Positions 50,169 through 59,607 of a stretch of 64,000 nucleotides of DNA are shown piece after piece; within the stretch, counting starts at the first letter, position 1; the number at the start of each line of letters is the position of its first letter. The notes beneath the pieces were generated by a model. The model worked only from the letters and a program-made list of their open reading frames with translations, ran no database searches and was not told where the DNA came from. Source of the stretch: Draconibacterium sediminis (GTDB taxonomy: Bacteria; Bacteroidota; Bacteroidia; Bacteroidales; Prolixibacteraceae); NCBI RefSeq assembly GCF_000949475.1, contig NZ_JRHC01000002.1, positions 248,001-312,000 of the forward strand, read 5' to 3'. Made by a program: the position numbers and the translations under genes.

Positions 50169-52256
50169 TTGATCTCATTTGGCATAAAATACTGGTTTAT
50201 ACTGTTGCTCTCCATCACCGTTGCATCGGTAGGTGTTGCAGTTTTACTTTACTACAAAAACAAAGCGCTTAAAGAACTTTCGAAATTTCAGCGCAGCCTG
50301 TTAATGGCGCTAAGGTTTCTGGCTTTCTTTCTTATTGCCTTTTTGCTTTTATCGCCTTTTATCCGAAACATGAAGAAGATTACTCAAAATCCTGTAATCA
50401 TTGCTGCGTGGGATAATTCGGGATCGGTTCTATCGCTTGCTGATTCGTTACAACTGGCCCAAACAATTAGCGATGAAAAAGCGCAGATAGAACGGCAATT
50501 GGGAGCCGATTTTGAGCTGGTGAGCTACACTTTTGGCGAAGAAACTCAAACCGGTAACTATTTAAATTTCTCCGAAAAAGGATCGAACTACAGTGAATTA
50601 ATTGCCACGATAACCAATAATCATTTTAACCAAAACATCGGAGCGCTGATCGTTGCCGGAGACGGTATTTATAACCAGGGAAAAAATCCGCTCAACATGC
50701 TCGAGCAGGTGAGCTTCCCGATTTACACCATCGGACTTGGCGATACCACCGTTATTGCCGATGCCCGTGTTCAAAACATTCGCGTTAACCGCACGGCATT
50801 TTCGGGAAATAAATTTCCGGTTGAGGTGGATCTGCTATTTTCGAAATTAAAAAACACGCCGCTAAAACTTTCACTTTTTCAGGATGATGAAGAGCTGCAA
50901 AGTGTGATGATCACCCCATCGAACGATAACTATTTCGATACAAAAGAATTTGTGCTGGAAGCCGGTTCTGCCGGATTGAAACATTACACATTGCAGATCC
51001 AGGTTGCAGCCAACGAGCGAAATACCAAAAACAACAGCGCCGGTTTTGTGGTCAACGTGCTGGAGAACAAACAAAAAGTACTGATCATTTCCAATGGCTC
51101 ACACCCTGATGTTGGTGCTATAAAAAATACACTCGATCAGCAAAAAACATACGAGGTTTCGGTATTTACCGACGAACCTTACCCCAATGATCTGAGCGAT
51201 TACAACCTGCTTATTTTAAACCAGCTGCCAAGTACCGGGAAGTCGATGGCCGAAGTCATGGAAAAAGCAGATAACAACCGTTTGCCTATCCTTTTTATCG
51301 TTGGAAACCAAACATTTCTGCCGCAGCTGAATATTTTAAGCCAGGGAGCAAGCATTGAACCACTGGCCGGAAGCGGAGAAGAAGCGCAACCGGTTTTTAA
51401 TTCGAATTATGCAACGTTTAATCTGTCAGAAGAGCTGATTGAAATTATTCCACAATTTCCTCCAGTGCAGGTTCCGTTTGCCAATTACGAGTTGAATCCG
51501 GAATTCTCGCCACTGTTGTATCAAAAACTGAAAGGTATTACAACCGGAAAACCACTAATCGCCACCGGAAAACTTGAAGGCCGGAAACGAGGTTATATTT
51601 TCGGCGAAGGAATTTGGCGCTGGCGGCTGTTCGATTATTACCAAAACCAGGAACAAACCCATTTTAACGAGTTAATCAATCAGCTGGTGCAATACCTTGC
51701 CTTGCGCGAAAACGAGGATAACTTTATTGTTGAATTCACCCCGGTTTACACTGAAGTAAATGACGTGGTTTTAACAGCCGAAGTATATAACGATGCTTTT
51801 GAGCGTATTGGTTCGGAAGAGGTAACCATTAAACTGCAAAACGAAAACGATGAAGAATACAACCTGACTTTCGATGTGCAGGATAAAAATTATTACCTCA
51901 ACGCGGGGCACCTGCCTCTGGGCGATTATTCGTTTACTGCCGAAGTAAGTATTGGTAACGAAACCTTTACCGAAACAGGAAGTTTTACAGTGATTCCGGT
52001 TAACGTTGAGAATATCATTACACAAGCCAACCACACCCTGCTATACCAAATCGCGAACTTAAGCGGTGGAAAATTCTACCCGTCATCGCAAGCCAGCAAT
52101 TTGGTTAACGAGCTGCAACAAACCAGTAAATTAAAAGCAACAACATACTTTCAGGAGATGGTAAATCAACTCATAAACCTTCGTTGGTTATTTGTTGTTT
52201 TACTAGTGCTGTTAAGTACGGAATGGTTTTTGAGAAAGTACTGGGGAATTTACTAA
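50169..52256 (+). CDS. VWA-domain inner-membrane protein
   Basis: The 695-residue protein starts at TTG 50169. Two N-terminal membrane helices (8-28 and 43-62) are followed by a von Willebrand A-like domain with MIDAS-like WDNSGSVL near 82. Beta-rich domains (205-300) and a Rossmann-like region (305-420, LIISNGSHPDVGAI) come next. A final membrane helix (675-690, LRWLFVVLLVLLSTEWFL) ends in a short tail. This layout is that of large BatA-like/glutamine-amidotransferase-like proteins common in Bacteroidota, with unknown role. It is followed after 17 bases by three lipoprotein genes and may head that operon. Confidence 0.8.
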   Translation: MISFGIKYWFILLLSITVASVGVAVLLYYKNKALKELSKFQRSLLMALRFLAFFLIAFLLLSPFIRNMKKITQNPVIIAAWDNSGSVLSLADSLQLAQTISDEKAQIERQLGADFELVSYTFGEETQTGNYLNFSEKGSNYSELIATITNNHFNQNIGALIVAGDGIYNQGKNPLNMLEQVSFPIYTIGLGDTTVIADARVQNIRVNRTAFSGNKFPVEVDLLFSKLKNTPLKLSLFQDDEELQSVMITPSNDNYFDTKEFVLEAGSAGLKHYTLQIQVAANERNTKNNSAGFVVNVLENKQKVLIISNGSHPDVGAIKNTLDQQKTYEVSVFTDEPYPNDLSDYNLLILNQLPSTGKSMAEVMEKADNNRLPILFIVGNQTFLPQLNILSQGASIEPLAGSGEEAQPVFNSNYATFNLSEELIEIIPQFPPVQVPFANYELNPEFSPLLYQKLKGITTGKPLIATGKLEGRKRGYIFGEGIWRWRLFDYYQNQEQTHFNELINQLVQYLALRENEDNFIVEFTPVYTEVNDVVLTAEVYNDAFERIGSEEVTIKLQNENDEEYNLTFDVQDKNYYLNAGHLPLGDYSFTAEVSIGNETFTETGSFTVIPVNVENIITQANHTLLYQIANLSGGKFYPSSQASNLVNELQQTSKLKATTYFQEMVNQLINLRWLFVVLLVLLSTEWFLRKYWGIY

Positions 52257-52273
52257 ACAACATTCATTTTACG

Positions 52274-53326
52274 ATGAGCATTTTCAAACAAACAAATTAC
52301 ATACTACTTGTTAGCCTTGTTCTTTTGTCGTATGCTTGTAGCCCAACAAAGCGGATTATGGTTGAGTTTCCGCAAAAACCAAAAAACGAGATTTCGCAGG
52401 ATATACAGAGCCTGCTTTTGGTTAACCGCACTGTTGATGTTAAATACAACGATCTGCCCGCCGATTCACTGCAAAAATTATTTTATCAAAAGGATTTTAA
52501 ACTCGATACTACCATATACGACCTCACAGCAGTTGACACATCGTTAAAGGCCTTGGGCGAATTGCTTTTCGAATCCGGAAGGTTTGATTATGTAATTCCC
52601 GAAGACCGTTTTCTGAACGCCGAAAAAAATGCATTCTTCTCCACTTCGATGAGCTGGCAGGAGGCGAAAGAACTTTGCGACCTGTATCAAACCGATGCTG
52701 TTCTGTCGATGGATCTGTTTAATACACACGTAGCAACCGAACTCTCTGAAGAATCAGTTTTCGATCCGAATGAAGGATTTTTCAGAACGGCCGTTGGTGC
52801 AAAAATGGTTGTTGTTTACGATGCCCTGTTTCGTATTTACGATCCGCAGCAGGAAAAAATTCTGGCACGTGAAGTATTTCAGGACACCCTGCTTTGGGAA
52901 AATTATGCACTGAGCATAAGAAATCTGTTCGCTGATTTTACACCTGTAAAACAGGCACTCACAGAAGCAGGAATTGCCGTGGCACTTGATTTTTCGGAAA
53001 CAATAAGTACCCGCTGGCAAAGTGAATACCGGGTAATATTCGACAAAGGAAGTACAACTTTAAAAGAAGCAGCCACACTTACCGATAGCGGAGATTGGGC
53101 AACAGCCATTGAAGCATGGCAAAAAATTGCCGCCGAATCAGGATCGAAAAGCGAAAAAAGCAAAGCATTATTTAATCTCGCCACCGCTTGCGAAATACAG
53201 GGAGATATCGACTGTGCGATACAATATGCACTCGAATCGTATAATACAGCCTACCACCCCATCACTTATCAGTACCTCGAATTGCTTAAAAGCAAGAAAA
53301 AACAACCGAAAAACAACTCAAAATGA
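52274..53326 (+). CDS. DUF6340-like lipoprotein, copy 1
   Basis: The 350-residue protein starts at ATG 52274, giving a lipoprotein signal with lipobox SYAC (Cys22); a frame extending to 52184 overlaps the preceding gene and hides it. The N-terminal region reads MVEFPQKPKNEISQDIQSLL LVNRTVD-like, the start of DUF6340 lipoproteins. The C-terminus (285-345) is TPR-like: GDWATAIEAWQKIAAESGSK and FNLATACEIQGDIDCAIQYA. It is probably an outer-membrane component. It is the first of three tandem paralogues and overlaps the next by four bases. Confidence 0.82.
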   Translation: MSIFKQTNYILLVSLVLLSYACSPTKRIMVEFPQKPKNEISQDIQSLLLVNRTVDVKYNDLPADSLQKLFYQKDFKLDTTIYDLTAVDTSLKALGELLFESGRFDYVIPEDRFLNAEKNAFFSTSMSWQEAKELCDLYQTDAVLSMDLFNTHVATELSEESVFDPNEGFFRTAVGAKMVVVYDALFRIYDPQQEKILAREVFQDTLLWENYALSIRNLFADFTPVKQALTEAGIAVALDFSETISTRWQSEYRVIFDKGSTTLKEAATLTDSGDWATAIEAWQKIAAESGSKSEKSKALFNLATACEIQGDIDCAIQYALESYNTAYHPITYQYLELLKSKKKQPKNNSK

Positions 53327-54342
53327 ACCGATTGATCTTATGGACTATACTATTACTAAGCACCGTTTCATGCACGGTTTACAAGGATTACCCCATTGAA
53401 ATTTATAAACCCGGTGAAATTCTTTATCCGGCCAATGCCGAAAATGTAGCTATAGTTTACCGGAATTTTAAATACAGCAGCGACACGCTAATTCACTATT
53501 TCCAGGACGATTTCCGCCTGAAAAAAGCTAAAAACGATCCGAAAAATCTCGACAGTATTTTGGTAAATTTAAGCATGAGCGAACTGGCTAAAAATTTGAA
53601 AGAGAAAAATGCTTTTAAGGAAATAAGAATATTCCCCGAACTTTTCGAGCCACATACCGGCGACAAACTTCCGGCGTTAAATATGGAGATGGTTCAGCAA
53701 CTCGCCCGGAAAACCAATACCGACCTGGTAATTTCATTGGAAACCTATTCCTGTTTTTACTCCGAATATTCAACAACGGCCGAAATGCCAACAAAATCGA
53801 ACGAAGTGATTACCGCTGCTGTTTGGGCGGTTTACAGTCCTTTCGAACAGCGACTGATAGAGCGCAAAACAATGATCGACACCATTTTTTGGAACGGCTA
53901 CGATGCAAACGGAAATTATAACCGGAAAGCCAAGTTGCCACCGCGTATAACTGCGTTGAAGATTGCTTCGCAAATGGTTGGCGAAAATTATTCAAAACGC
54001 TTTTTTGCTTCGTGGGAAAATGTGAACAGGATGTATTCTGTTCCGCCACTACCCGACTTTGCCATGGCCGACGAATACGTACAAAAAGGCGATTGGGACA
54101 ATGCCATTATGCTTTGGAAACGTTATGCCGACGACAGTAATGGGAAAATGGCCATTAACGCACGATACAATCTGGCACTGGGTTACGAAATGAAAGACGA
54201 TTTTGAAACGGCCGAAAAATGGTTAAATGCAGCCTTACAAATTGCCACCGCCTACAACAGCAAGGAAGAACTGAAAATGATTTTCAAATACCAACAGTTA
54301 CTTGCTAAAAGAAAAAAAGATATCTTGCGTTTAAACCAATAG
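53323..54342 (+). CDS. DUF6340-like lipoprotein, copy 2
   Basis: The 339-residue lipoprotein has lipobox VSC (Cys17: LLSTVSCTVYK). Its order of features matches copy 1: a short conserved opening (IEIYKPGEILYPANAENVAI VYRN), a middle region with a Cys-containing TDLVISLETYSCFYS, and a C-terminal TPR-like end (QKGDWDNAIMLWKRYADDS, YNLALGYEMKDDFETAEKWL). Divergence from its neighbours is large, so duplication is old. Its ATG overlaps the copy 1 stop (ATGA). Confidence 0.82.
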   Translation: MNRLILWTILLLSTVSCTVYKDYPIEIYKPGEILYPANAENVAIVYRNFKYSSDTLIHYFQDDFRLKKAKNDPKNLDSILVNLSMSELAKNLKEKNAFKEIRIFPELFEPHTGDKLPALNMEMVQQLARKTNTDLVISLETYSCFYSEYSTTAEMPTKSNEVITAAVWAVYSPFEQRLIERKTMIDTIFWNGYDANGNYNRKAKLPPRITALKIASQMVGENYSKRFFASWENVNRMYSVPPLPDFAMADEYVQKGDWDNAIMLWKRYADDSNGKMAINARYNLALGYEMKDDFETAEKWLNAALQIATAYNSKEELKMIFKYQQLLAKRKKDILRLNQ

Positions 54343-54345
54343 CAA

Positions 54346-55533
54346 ATGAAGAACCGCGCTGTTTTTTTGTCAGGCGTTTTAACACTTTTTGTTTTAGCAA
54401 GTTGTAATACGCTGTACAATACAAAAACCATTGATATTGAAATTGTTGAACCTTCAACAATGACTATCGCGCCGAAATTCAGAAATATCGCAGTTCAATA
54501 CAATAATGTTAACTGCTCGCCAAACAAGTATTTAAACCAGTACGAAGAATTTGGAACGCAAAAAACAGAAAACGAAAACTCCGACAGTATTGCCTCGCAT
54601 ATCTTTTTCGATCATTTTATTACGGAGCTTAACAAACAGGCCTTTTTTGACACTTTAATTATTATAAACGAGCGCAATTATTCCACCACAAGAGTTGTTG
54701 ATACAATTGATTATGAGCCCTATTTCAGGGAAGATTCGACAACTCATATAAGCATGACGCCGGAACAAATCAATGTGTTTAATTCAGGCTATTTTCTGCA
54801 GGCTAACACAACTTCGGTTCGTCCAAAAAGCGATTCGCTGATTATGCATCCGCAATTCGGGTTATACACTCCCGGGCAACTTCAGGATATTCATGAAAAT
54901 ACTGGTGCCGACCTTTTACTTTCGCTCGATTATTTTGGAGCCAGTGATGGACGCTACTACCATCGCCAGCTTGAACTTGGCAGCAAACAGGTGATCAACT
55001 GGACACAATGGAGCTTTTATGACCTTATTGACATGAAATATTTGTTGGCCTATTCGAAACTCGACACGGTGAAGTGGATGGAACACTCCCCGGGCATAAA
55101 GAACGCGGATGACGTTTTACCTCCGCGAACCGATGCCATATACAATGCAGCCGAAATATCAGCTGAAAATTTTGCGATATCAATTGTCCCTCACTGGGTG
55201 CAGGTTCAGCGAATGTACTACTCGTCGGGGCATGTGGAACTGCAGCAAGCCGATGAGCTTATTCAGAATGCCCAGTGGTTGGATGTGGCCGAATTGTGGC
55301 GCAAACAGCTTTATAACGAGAACAAGAAAATTATTGCAAAATGTATGTATAATCTTGGTTTGGCTTGTGAAATGGAAGGCGACCTTGAGACGGCTATGGG
55401 CTGGGTGGTTAAATCGTATCATACTCTGGGGCCAAAGAATGAACTTCATGCCGAAAATTGTATGCAATACATCAGGCTGCTGAGTACCCGGCAAGCAGAT
55501 ATGAAACTTCTGGAGCTACAGTTTGGCCGGTAG
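54346..55533 (+). CDS. DUF6340-like lipoprotein, copy 3
   Basis: The 395-residue lipoprotein has lipobox LASC (Cys20: VLASCNTLYN). It shares the family order: an early PSTMTIAPKFRNIAVQYNNV, a middle TGADLLLSLDYFGASD, then a WTQWSFYDLIDM region. The C-terminal TPR-like end is AQWLDVAELWRKQLYNENKK and YNLGLACEMEGDLETAMGW. It is longer than copies 1 and 2 in the middle. It is the last gene of the set, starting three bases after copy 2 and followed by the 42-base repeat array. The function is unknown. Confidence 0.82.
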   Translation: MKNRAVFLSGVLTLFVLASCNTLYNTKTIDIEIVEPSTMTIAPKFRNIAVQYNNVNCSPNKYLNQYEEFGTQKTENENSDSIASHIFFDHFITELNKQAFFDTLIIINERNYSTTRVVDTIDYEPYFREDSTTHISMTPEQINVFNSGYFLQANTTSVRPKSDSLIMHPQFGLYTPGQLQDIHENTGADLLLSLDYFGASDGRYYHRQLELGSKQVINWTQWSFYDLIDMKYLLAYSKLDTVKWMEHSPGIKNADDVLPPRTDAIYNAAEISAENFAISIVPHWVQVQRMYYSSGHVELQQADELIQNAQWLDVAELWRKQLYNENKKIIAKCMYNLGLACEMEGDLETAMGWVVKSYHTLGPKNELHAENCMQYIRLLSTRQADMKLLELQFGR

Positions 55534-55591
55534 CGCCCGGGTGTCGCTTATACACAACCAGCATTTTACTTTTTGCCTGTATAAGCGTTGT

Positions 55592-55843
55592 ACTTTTTAG
55601 GAAAAAGTACATTTTCATTAAATATCAATTTCAACTTTTTAGGAAAATGTACATTTTGATTAAATGTCAACTTAAATATTTTAGGAGAATGTACCTTTTG
55701 CTAAAATATCAACTTCTAAATTTTAGCAAAAAGGGAAGTTTTATTAAATATAGCAGTCGACATTTTAGGAAAATGTAACTTTTCATTAAATATTCGTTTG
55801 TATATTTTAGCAAAATATACCATTTCCTAAAATTAACACCGCA
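55592..55843. repeat. Six 42-base tandem repeats with internal dyads
   Basis: Units begin at 55592, 55634, 55676, 55718, 55760 and 55802, a constant period of 42. Each reads TTTTAGSAAAATGTACATTT-like followed by an A/T-rich spacer. In unit 2 the dyad AAAATGTACATTTT is a perfect 14-base palindrome; units 3 and 6 extend it to TTTTAG...CTAAAA. Spacers differ more than the dyads. It lies immediately after the lipoprotein operon, in a stretch of about 560 bases without a gene. Confidence 0.85.
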
Positions 55844-55871
55844 TTATTAATGCACCATTCCGATTTTCATA

Positions 55872-55891
55872 CAATTGTTGGCCAACAATTG
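55872..55891. repeat. Perfect 20-base palindrome
   Basis: CAATTGTTGGCCAACAATTG is self-complementary over its full length. It lies about 30 bases after the tandem repeat array and 204 bases beyond the end of the cvfB gene. It could be a protein-binding site; no gene starts next to it. Confidence 0.6.
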
Positions 55892-55960
55892 CATGGCCCG
55901 TCTTCGTTTTCCCTGAGAATCGAAACTTACGTGGCCGGAGATAATGTACATGGAAGCTTG

Positions 55961-55993
55961 TTAAAAGAAAAGAGGGAAACCACTGTCTCCCTC
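55961..55993 (-). terminator. Terminator of the cvfB operon
   Basis: On the minus strand GAGGGA (55993-55988) pairs with TCCCTC (55977-55972), followed by TTTTCTTTT. It is placed about 100 bases after the cvfB stop. Confidence 0.6.
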
Positions 55994-56094
55994 CATATTT
56001 AACCAAAAATCACAACATGAAAATATTGTAGTTTTAAAATTAGAACTTTTAGGTGCAAAGTTCCAAATTCAAACTTATGTTTTAAAAAAGGAAT

Positions 56095-56931
56095 TTAGCT
56101 TTTTAACATTTTAATCCCGTCGGAAACAAAAGAAATCAGACGTTTTTTATACAATCCGCCAATTGCTTTCTTAAAATTTTTCTTGCTTATGCCAAACATC
56201 GCTTTAATAATTTCGGGTGATGATTTATCCGATACGGCCATAAAGCCACCACTAGCCTCAAGTTCTGCCAAAATCTTTTCCGAAATGGAATCAACTTTTT
56301 CGTATCCCGGCTCTTCAAGTATCAAATCGATCTTTTCATCGCTTCGTACTTTAGCAATGTAGCCTTTTGTTTGGCTGCCAATTTCCAATTTCCTAAACAC
56401 CTGGTTTTTATAGAGCATCCCGGTATGCTCCAGGTTAACAATGGCTTTATAACCCAAATCTGTTTCTTCCAGAATAATCAGGCTAACTTCCTGCCCGTTG
56501 GTATATTCCGGCGGTGTATTGTCCAGAAACTTATGCAGCTTTGCCGAGGCCACAACACGATTCGTCAACAAATCGAGATAAACGTATACCCAATAGCTGC
56601 CTCCTTCCTGCATTTTACTGCGCTGTTCGCTAAACGGAACCAGCAGATCTTTAGCAAGCCCCCAGTCGAGAAAAGCGCCATATTTGGCGGTGGCTTTAAC
56701 CGTTAAACGGGCAAACTCGCCCACCGTTGCCAAAGGTTTTTCGGTTGTGGCCACCAAACGGTCTTCCGAGTCGGTATAAACAAAAACCTCAGCAGTTCCC
56801 CGTTCTTTCATTTCCTCCTCAACATATTTTCGCGGCATTAAAATCTCGCCGTGTTCTCCACCATCGAGGTATACACCGTTGTCTGTTTCCCGGAGAATTT
56901 CCAGGGTATTAAATTTTCCTATTTCTGCCAT
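56095..56931 (-). CDS. cvfB: CvfB-like S1-domain RNA-binding protein
   Basis: The 278-residue cytoplasmic protein starts at ATG 56931, twelve bases after the recN stop (a TTG at 56946 would overlap it). Several S1-like OB folds occur: 1-62 (GKFNTLEILRETDNGVYLDG), 63-130 (ARLTVKATAKYGAFLDWGL, KDLLVPFSEQ) and 140-215 (NLEHTGMLYKNQVF, GYIAKVRSDEKIDLIL). A C-terminal winged helix (220-275, MFGISKKNFKKAIGGLYKKR LIS) follows. It is known from Gram-positives as a virulence regulator and RNA binder. It is the last gene of the bamD-to-recN series here. Confidence 0.92.
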   Translation of the reverse strand: MAEIGKFNTLEILRETDNGVYLDGGEHGEILMPRKYVEEEMKERGTAEVFVYTDSEDRLVATTEKPLATVGEFARLTVKATAKYGAFLDWGLAKDLLVPFSEQRSKMQEGGSYWVYVYLDLLTNRVVASAKLHKFLDNTPPEYTNGQEVSLIILEETDLGYKAIVNLEHTGMLYKNQVFRKLEIGSQTKGYIAKVRSDEKIDLILEEPGYEKVDSISEKILAELEASGGFMAVSDKSSPEIIKAMFGISKKNFKKAIGGLYKKRLISFVSDGIKMLKS

Positions 56932-56942
56932 GAGTGAATTTG

Positions 56943-58598
56943 TCAAATGCGCAACAGTTCTTCTGCTGCTTTAATTGTTGTTTCCGTAAGGTTTTCGCCA
57001 CCCACCATTTTTGCCAGCTCTTCCACGCGTTCGGTGGCATCCAATGCTTTTATAGAAGTAAAAGTTTTTCCCTTTTCTTCGAATTTATACACCCTGAAAT
57101 GTGTATCGCCTTTAGCAGCAATTTGTGGCAGGTGCGTAATATTTATAATCTGCGTATTGGCCGAGAATGATTTGATTATGGCACCCATTTTTAGTGCAAT
57201 CTCGCCCGACACGCCGGTGTCAATTTCATCAAAAACGATGGTTGGCAGCGCTTTTGAGTTGCGAAGCAGATTTTTAATGGCCAGCATCAACCGCGACATT
57301 TCACCACCCGATGCAATCTTAGATATTTCATCAGGTTCCGAATCAGGGTTGGCGCTAAACAGGATTGCAATCTCATCTTTACCATCCGGCTGAAAATCTT
57401 TCAGGTAATTGTGTACCACCTGTAGTTTGGCTTTCGTCATTCCCAGCTGGTTTAAGTCGCCAACTACCGAACTTTCGATCTTTTTAAAAGCCTTTTGCCG
57501 CGTTTTACTTAAGTTTTGAGCAAGCTTTTCCAAATCAGCTTTCTGGTCTTCCAGTTTATTTTTCAGAGCTTCTATCTCATCCTCGTAACCTACCGCCTTA
57601 TTAATCTTCTGGTCAAACTCGTCGCGCAATACAATTAATTCGGCTACTGTAGCCACATGATGTTTTTGCTGTAACGAATATAGTAAGTTCAACCTGTCGT
57701 TCACCTCTTCAATACGAGACGGATTAAATTCCACACGCTCAGCCAGCATTTCCAGTTCCTGGTGAATATCACTCAACTCAATTGCTGCACTTTCCAAACG
57801 CCCGGCAAAACTTTCGGCATCTTTCAAATAGCCGGTAACTTTGTTTAAGGTACGATGGCCGTCTTTTACGCCCTGTAACACCGAGAATGTTTCATTATCT
57901 AACAAAGCCACCGTCTCGGTAAGGGCTGTTTTTATTTCTTCTGCGTGGTTTAACTGTTCCAACTCCGACTCCAGGTCTTCCTGCTCATTTTCTTCCAATG
58001 TGGCTTCTTCCAATTGTGTAAACTGAAACTGGTAATAATCCAGGTCGGCCTGTGCCTGCTCTGCATTTTCCTGCAGTTGTTCAAGTTCTTTGTTTGTGCT
58101 TTTGTACGCCGAGAACTGTGCCTTGTACTTTGTTATAGCCTCATTAGCACCAGCAACCGAATCAACCAGATTCAACTGAAACTTCTGGTTGCTGAGCTCC
58201 AGGTTTTGGTGTTGCGAGTGGATATCGATTAACTGCAATCCCAGCTCACGCATTACTTTAAGGTTAACCGGGGTGTCATTTATAAAAGCCCTTGATTTTC
58301 CTGAAGGCGTAATCTCGCGTCGTAAGATCGTTGAAGAATCGTAATCCAGATCGTTAATTTCAAAAAAGCGTTTTAATGGATAGTTACTCACCTCAAACTG
58401 CCCTTCAACAATGCACTTTTTATCCTTATCTTTCAGTACCGAAAGATCGGCACGATTACCCAGTATAAGGCTTAAAGCCCCCAGAATAATCGACTTACCG
58501 GCACCGGTCTCACCCGTTACGGTGTTTAAATTAGCATGGAAATTAACCTGCAATTTATTGATGAGCGCGTAATTCGAAACGGATAATCTGGATAGCAT
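56943..58598 (-). CDS. recN: DNA repair protein RecN
   Basis: It is an SMC-like ATPase acting on double-strand breaks. The 551 residues have the expected order: N-terminal Walker A in VTGETGAGKSIILGALSLIL, long coiled coils at 165-380, then the ABC signature SGGEMSRLMLAI and Walker B in PTIVFDEIDTGVSG. The final NITHLPQIAAKGDTHFRV is a RecN hallmark. It follows porD after 94 bases and precedes cvfB. The sequence looks intact, without unusual features. Confidence 0.96.
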   Translation of the reverse strand: MLSRLSVSNYALINKLQVNFHANLNTVTGETGAGKSIILGALSLILGNRADLSVLKDKDKKCIVEGQFEVSNYPLKRFFEINDLDYDSSTILRREITPSGKSRAFINDTPVNLKVMRELGLQLIDIHSQHQNLELSNQKFQLNLVDSVAGANEAITKYKAQFSAYKSTNKELEQLQENAEQAQADLDYYQFQFTQLEEATLEENEQEDLESELEQLNHAEEIKTALTETVALLDNETFSVLQGVKDGHRTLNKVTGYLKDAESFAGRLESAAIELSDIHQELEMLAERVEFNPSRIEEVNDRLNLLYSLQQKHHVATVAELIVLRDEFDQKINKAVGYEDEIEALKNKLEDQKADLEKLAQNLSKTRQKAFKKIESSVVGDLNQLGMTKAKLQVVHNYLKDFQPDGKDEIAILFSANPDSEPDEISKIASGGEMSRLMLAIKNLLRNSKALPTIVFDEIDTGVSGEIALKMGAIIKSFSANTQIINITHLPQIAAKGDTHFRVYKFEEKGKTFTSIKALDATERVEELAKMVGGENLTETTIKAAEELLRI

Positions 58599-58692
58599 AA
58601 TGACAAAAGATCTTCATTAATAATTTCTTTGGCTAAAATAGCCAAAATGAGGACACGTAATTACTTTCTGGAAAAAATGGGGATATCTTTTA

Positions 58693-59604
58693 CTAAAAGC
58701 CTTCGTTTTCGGCAATCTTCTCGTACTTCCTACCGTTTGAAGGATCTACCTCGTTTAAGATAGCCATAACACGATTTCTTTCATCCGGGAATGATTTCGA
58801 AAAGATGTTAACCAGCTCATCGGCTTTGGCATCAAAAAACATCTGGAGAATGTAAGTAGACGGACGACGGCGAAATACTTTCTGAATATCGCGAAGTGCA
58901 TCGGCAATATTTGCCCTACCTTCTTCTACCTTTTCCGACATTAAATCGAGGCCATTACGATGATAATTGTACATGCAGGTGCGGAACGATGAGTATGATT
59001 TATTTAATACATTCTCGATTAACCAGTAGCGATTCCGTTCACTCTCGAAAGCCTTCCAGCCGCGTTCGCGTGCATTCTGCGAATTATTTACAATCGCCTG
59101 TGCTTTCTGAAAATATTCTGTTCCGCCTTCTTCTGAAAAAGTATCGTAATCAAAACCCAGAATCACATAGGCATAAAACGCCATAATGTTGGTCAGGTTA
59201 TCGCGGTTTGACGTTTCGTTAAACTCCAGCGGCTGAAACTCAACATACTTACAATGAAAATCATTGTCTTTAATATTCAGTACAGTTGACGTGTAACTGG
59301 TATTAAATATCGGGCGTGTCAGCTGCACCTGGATAGATCCTTTAAACTCGTCGGCAGAAATTTGCTCGTCGAGACGGATTAGAATATTACATCTGATTTT
59401 TTCATCGTAACTGTACACATGATCGGTCCATTTGCGGTTGTTCATAAAATCATACAGATCCGACTGCATGGTTCGGAACAGGTTTTGGTTGGCCCCCTGG
59501 ATACCTCGTGCCGAAACAGTTACGTTGCAACGAAGTTCCTGACCTATACCATTTCCAACGAAAATTAACAGAAATAAAAGTGCTGTTACGATTTGCTTTA
59601 TCAT
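58693..59604 (-). CDS. porD: PorD/DUF4835 type IX secretion protein
   Basis: The 303-residue protein has a Sec signal ending VGNGIGQ. It carries the DUF4835 pattern: ELRCNVTVSARGIQGANQNLF, YDFMNNRKWTDHVYSYDEKI, CNILIRLDEQ, YAYVILGFDYDTFSEEGG and the ending MAILNEVDPSNGRKYEKIAE. It is part of, or needed for, the type IX secretion apparatus of Bacteroidota. It starts three bases after the coaBC stop, a conserved neighbourhood in the phylum. It implies that the organism carries the T9SS, although other components are outside the window. Confidence 0.93.
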   Translation of the reverse strand: MIKQIVTALLFLLIFVGNGIGQELRCNVTVSARGIQGANQNLFRTMQSDLYDFMNNRKWTDHVYSYDEKIRCNILIRLDEQISADEFKGSIQVQLTRPIFNTSYTSTVLNIKDNDFHCKYVEFQPLEFNETSNRDNLTNIMAFYAYVILGFDYDTFSEEGGTEYFQKAQAIVNNSQNARERGWKAFESERNRYWLIENVLNKSYSSFRTCMYNYHRNGLDLMSEKVEEGRANIADALRDIQKVFRRRPSTYILQMFFDAKADELVNIFSKSFPDERNRVMAILNEVDPSNGRKYEKIAENEGF

Positions 59605-59607
59605 ATG

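Noticed and set aside
52184..52273. Upstream extension of lipoprotein copy 1
   Set aside because: It overlaps the VWA gene and would place 30 residues before an excellent lipoprotein signal.
55458..55778. Open frame with 14-residue repeats (LFRKxYIxIKYQ)
   Set aside because: It begins inside the third lipoprotein gene in another frame, runs through the 42-base repeats only because 42 is divisible by three, and stops in unit 5.
55592..55843. CRISPR array
   Set aside because: There are no unique spacers of constant length between identical repeats; the whole 42-base unit is repeated and degenerate, and no cas gene is present.
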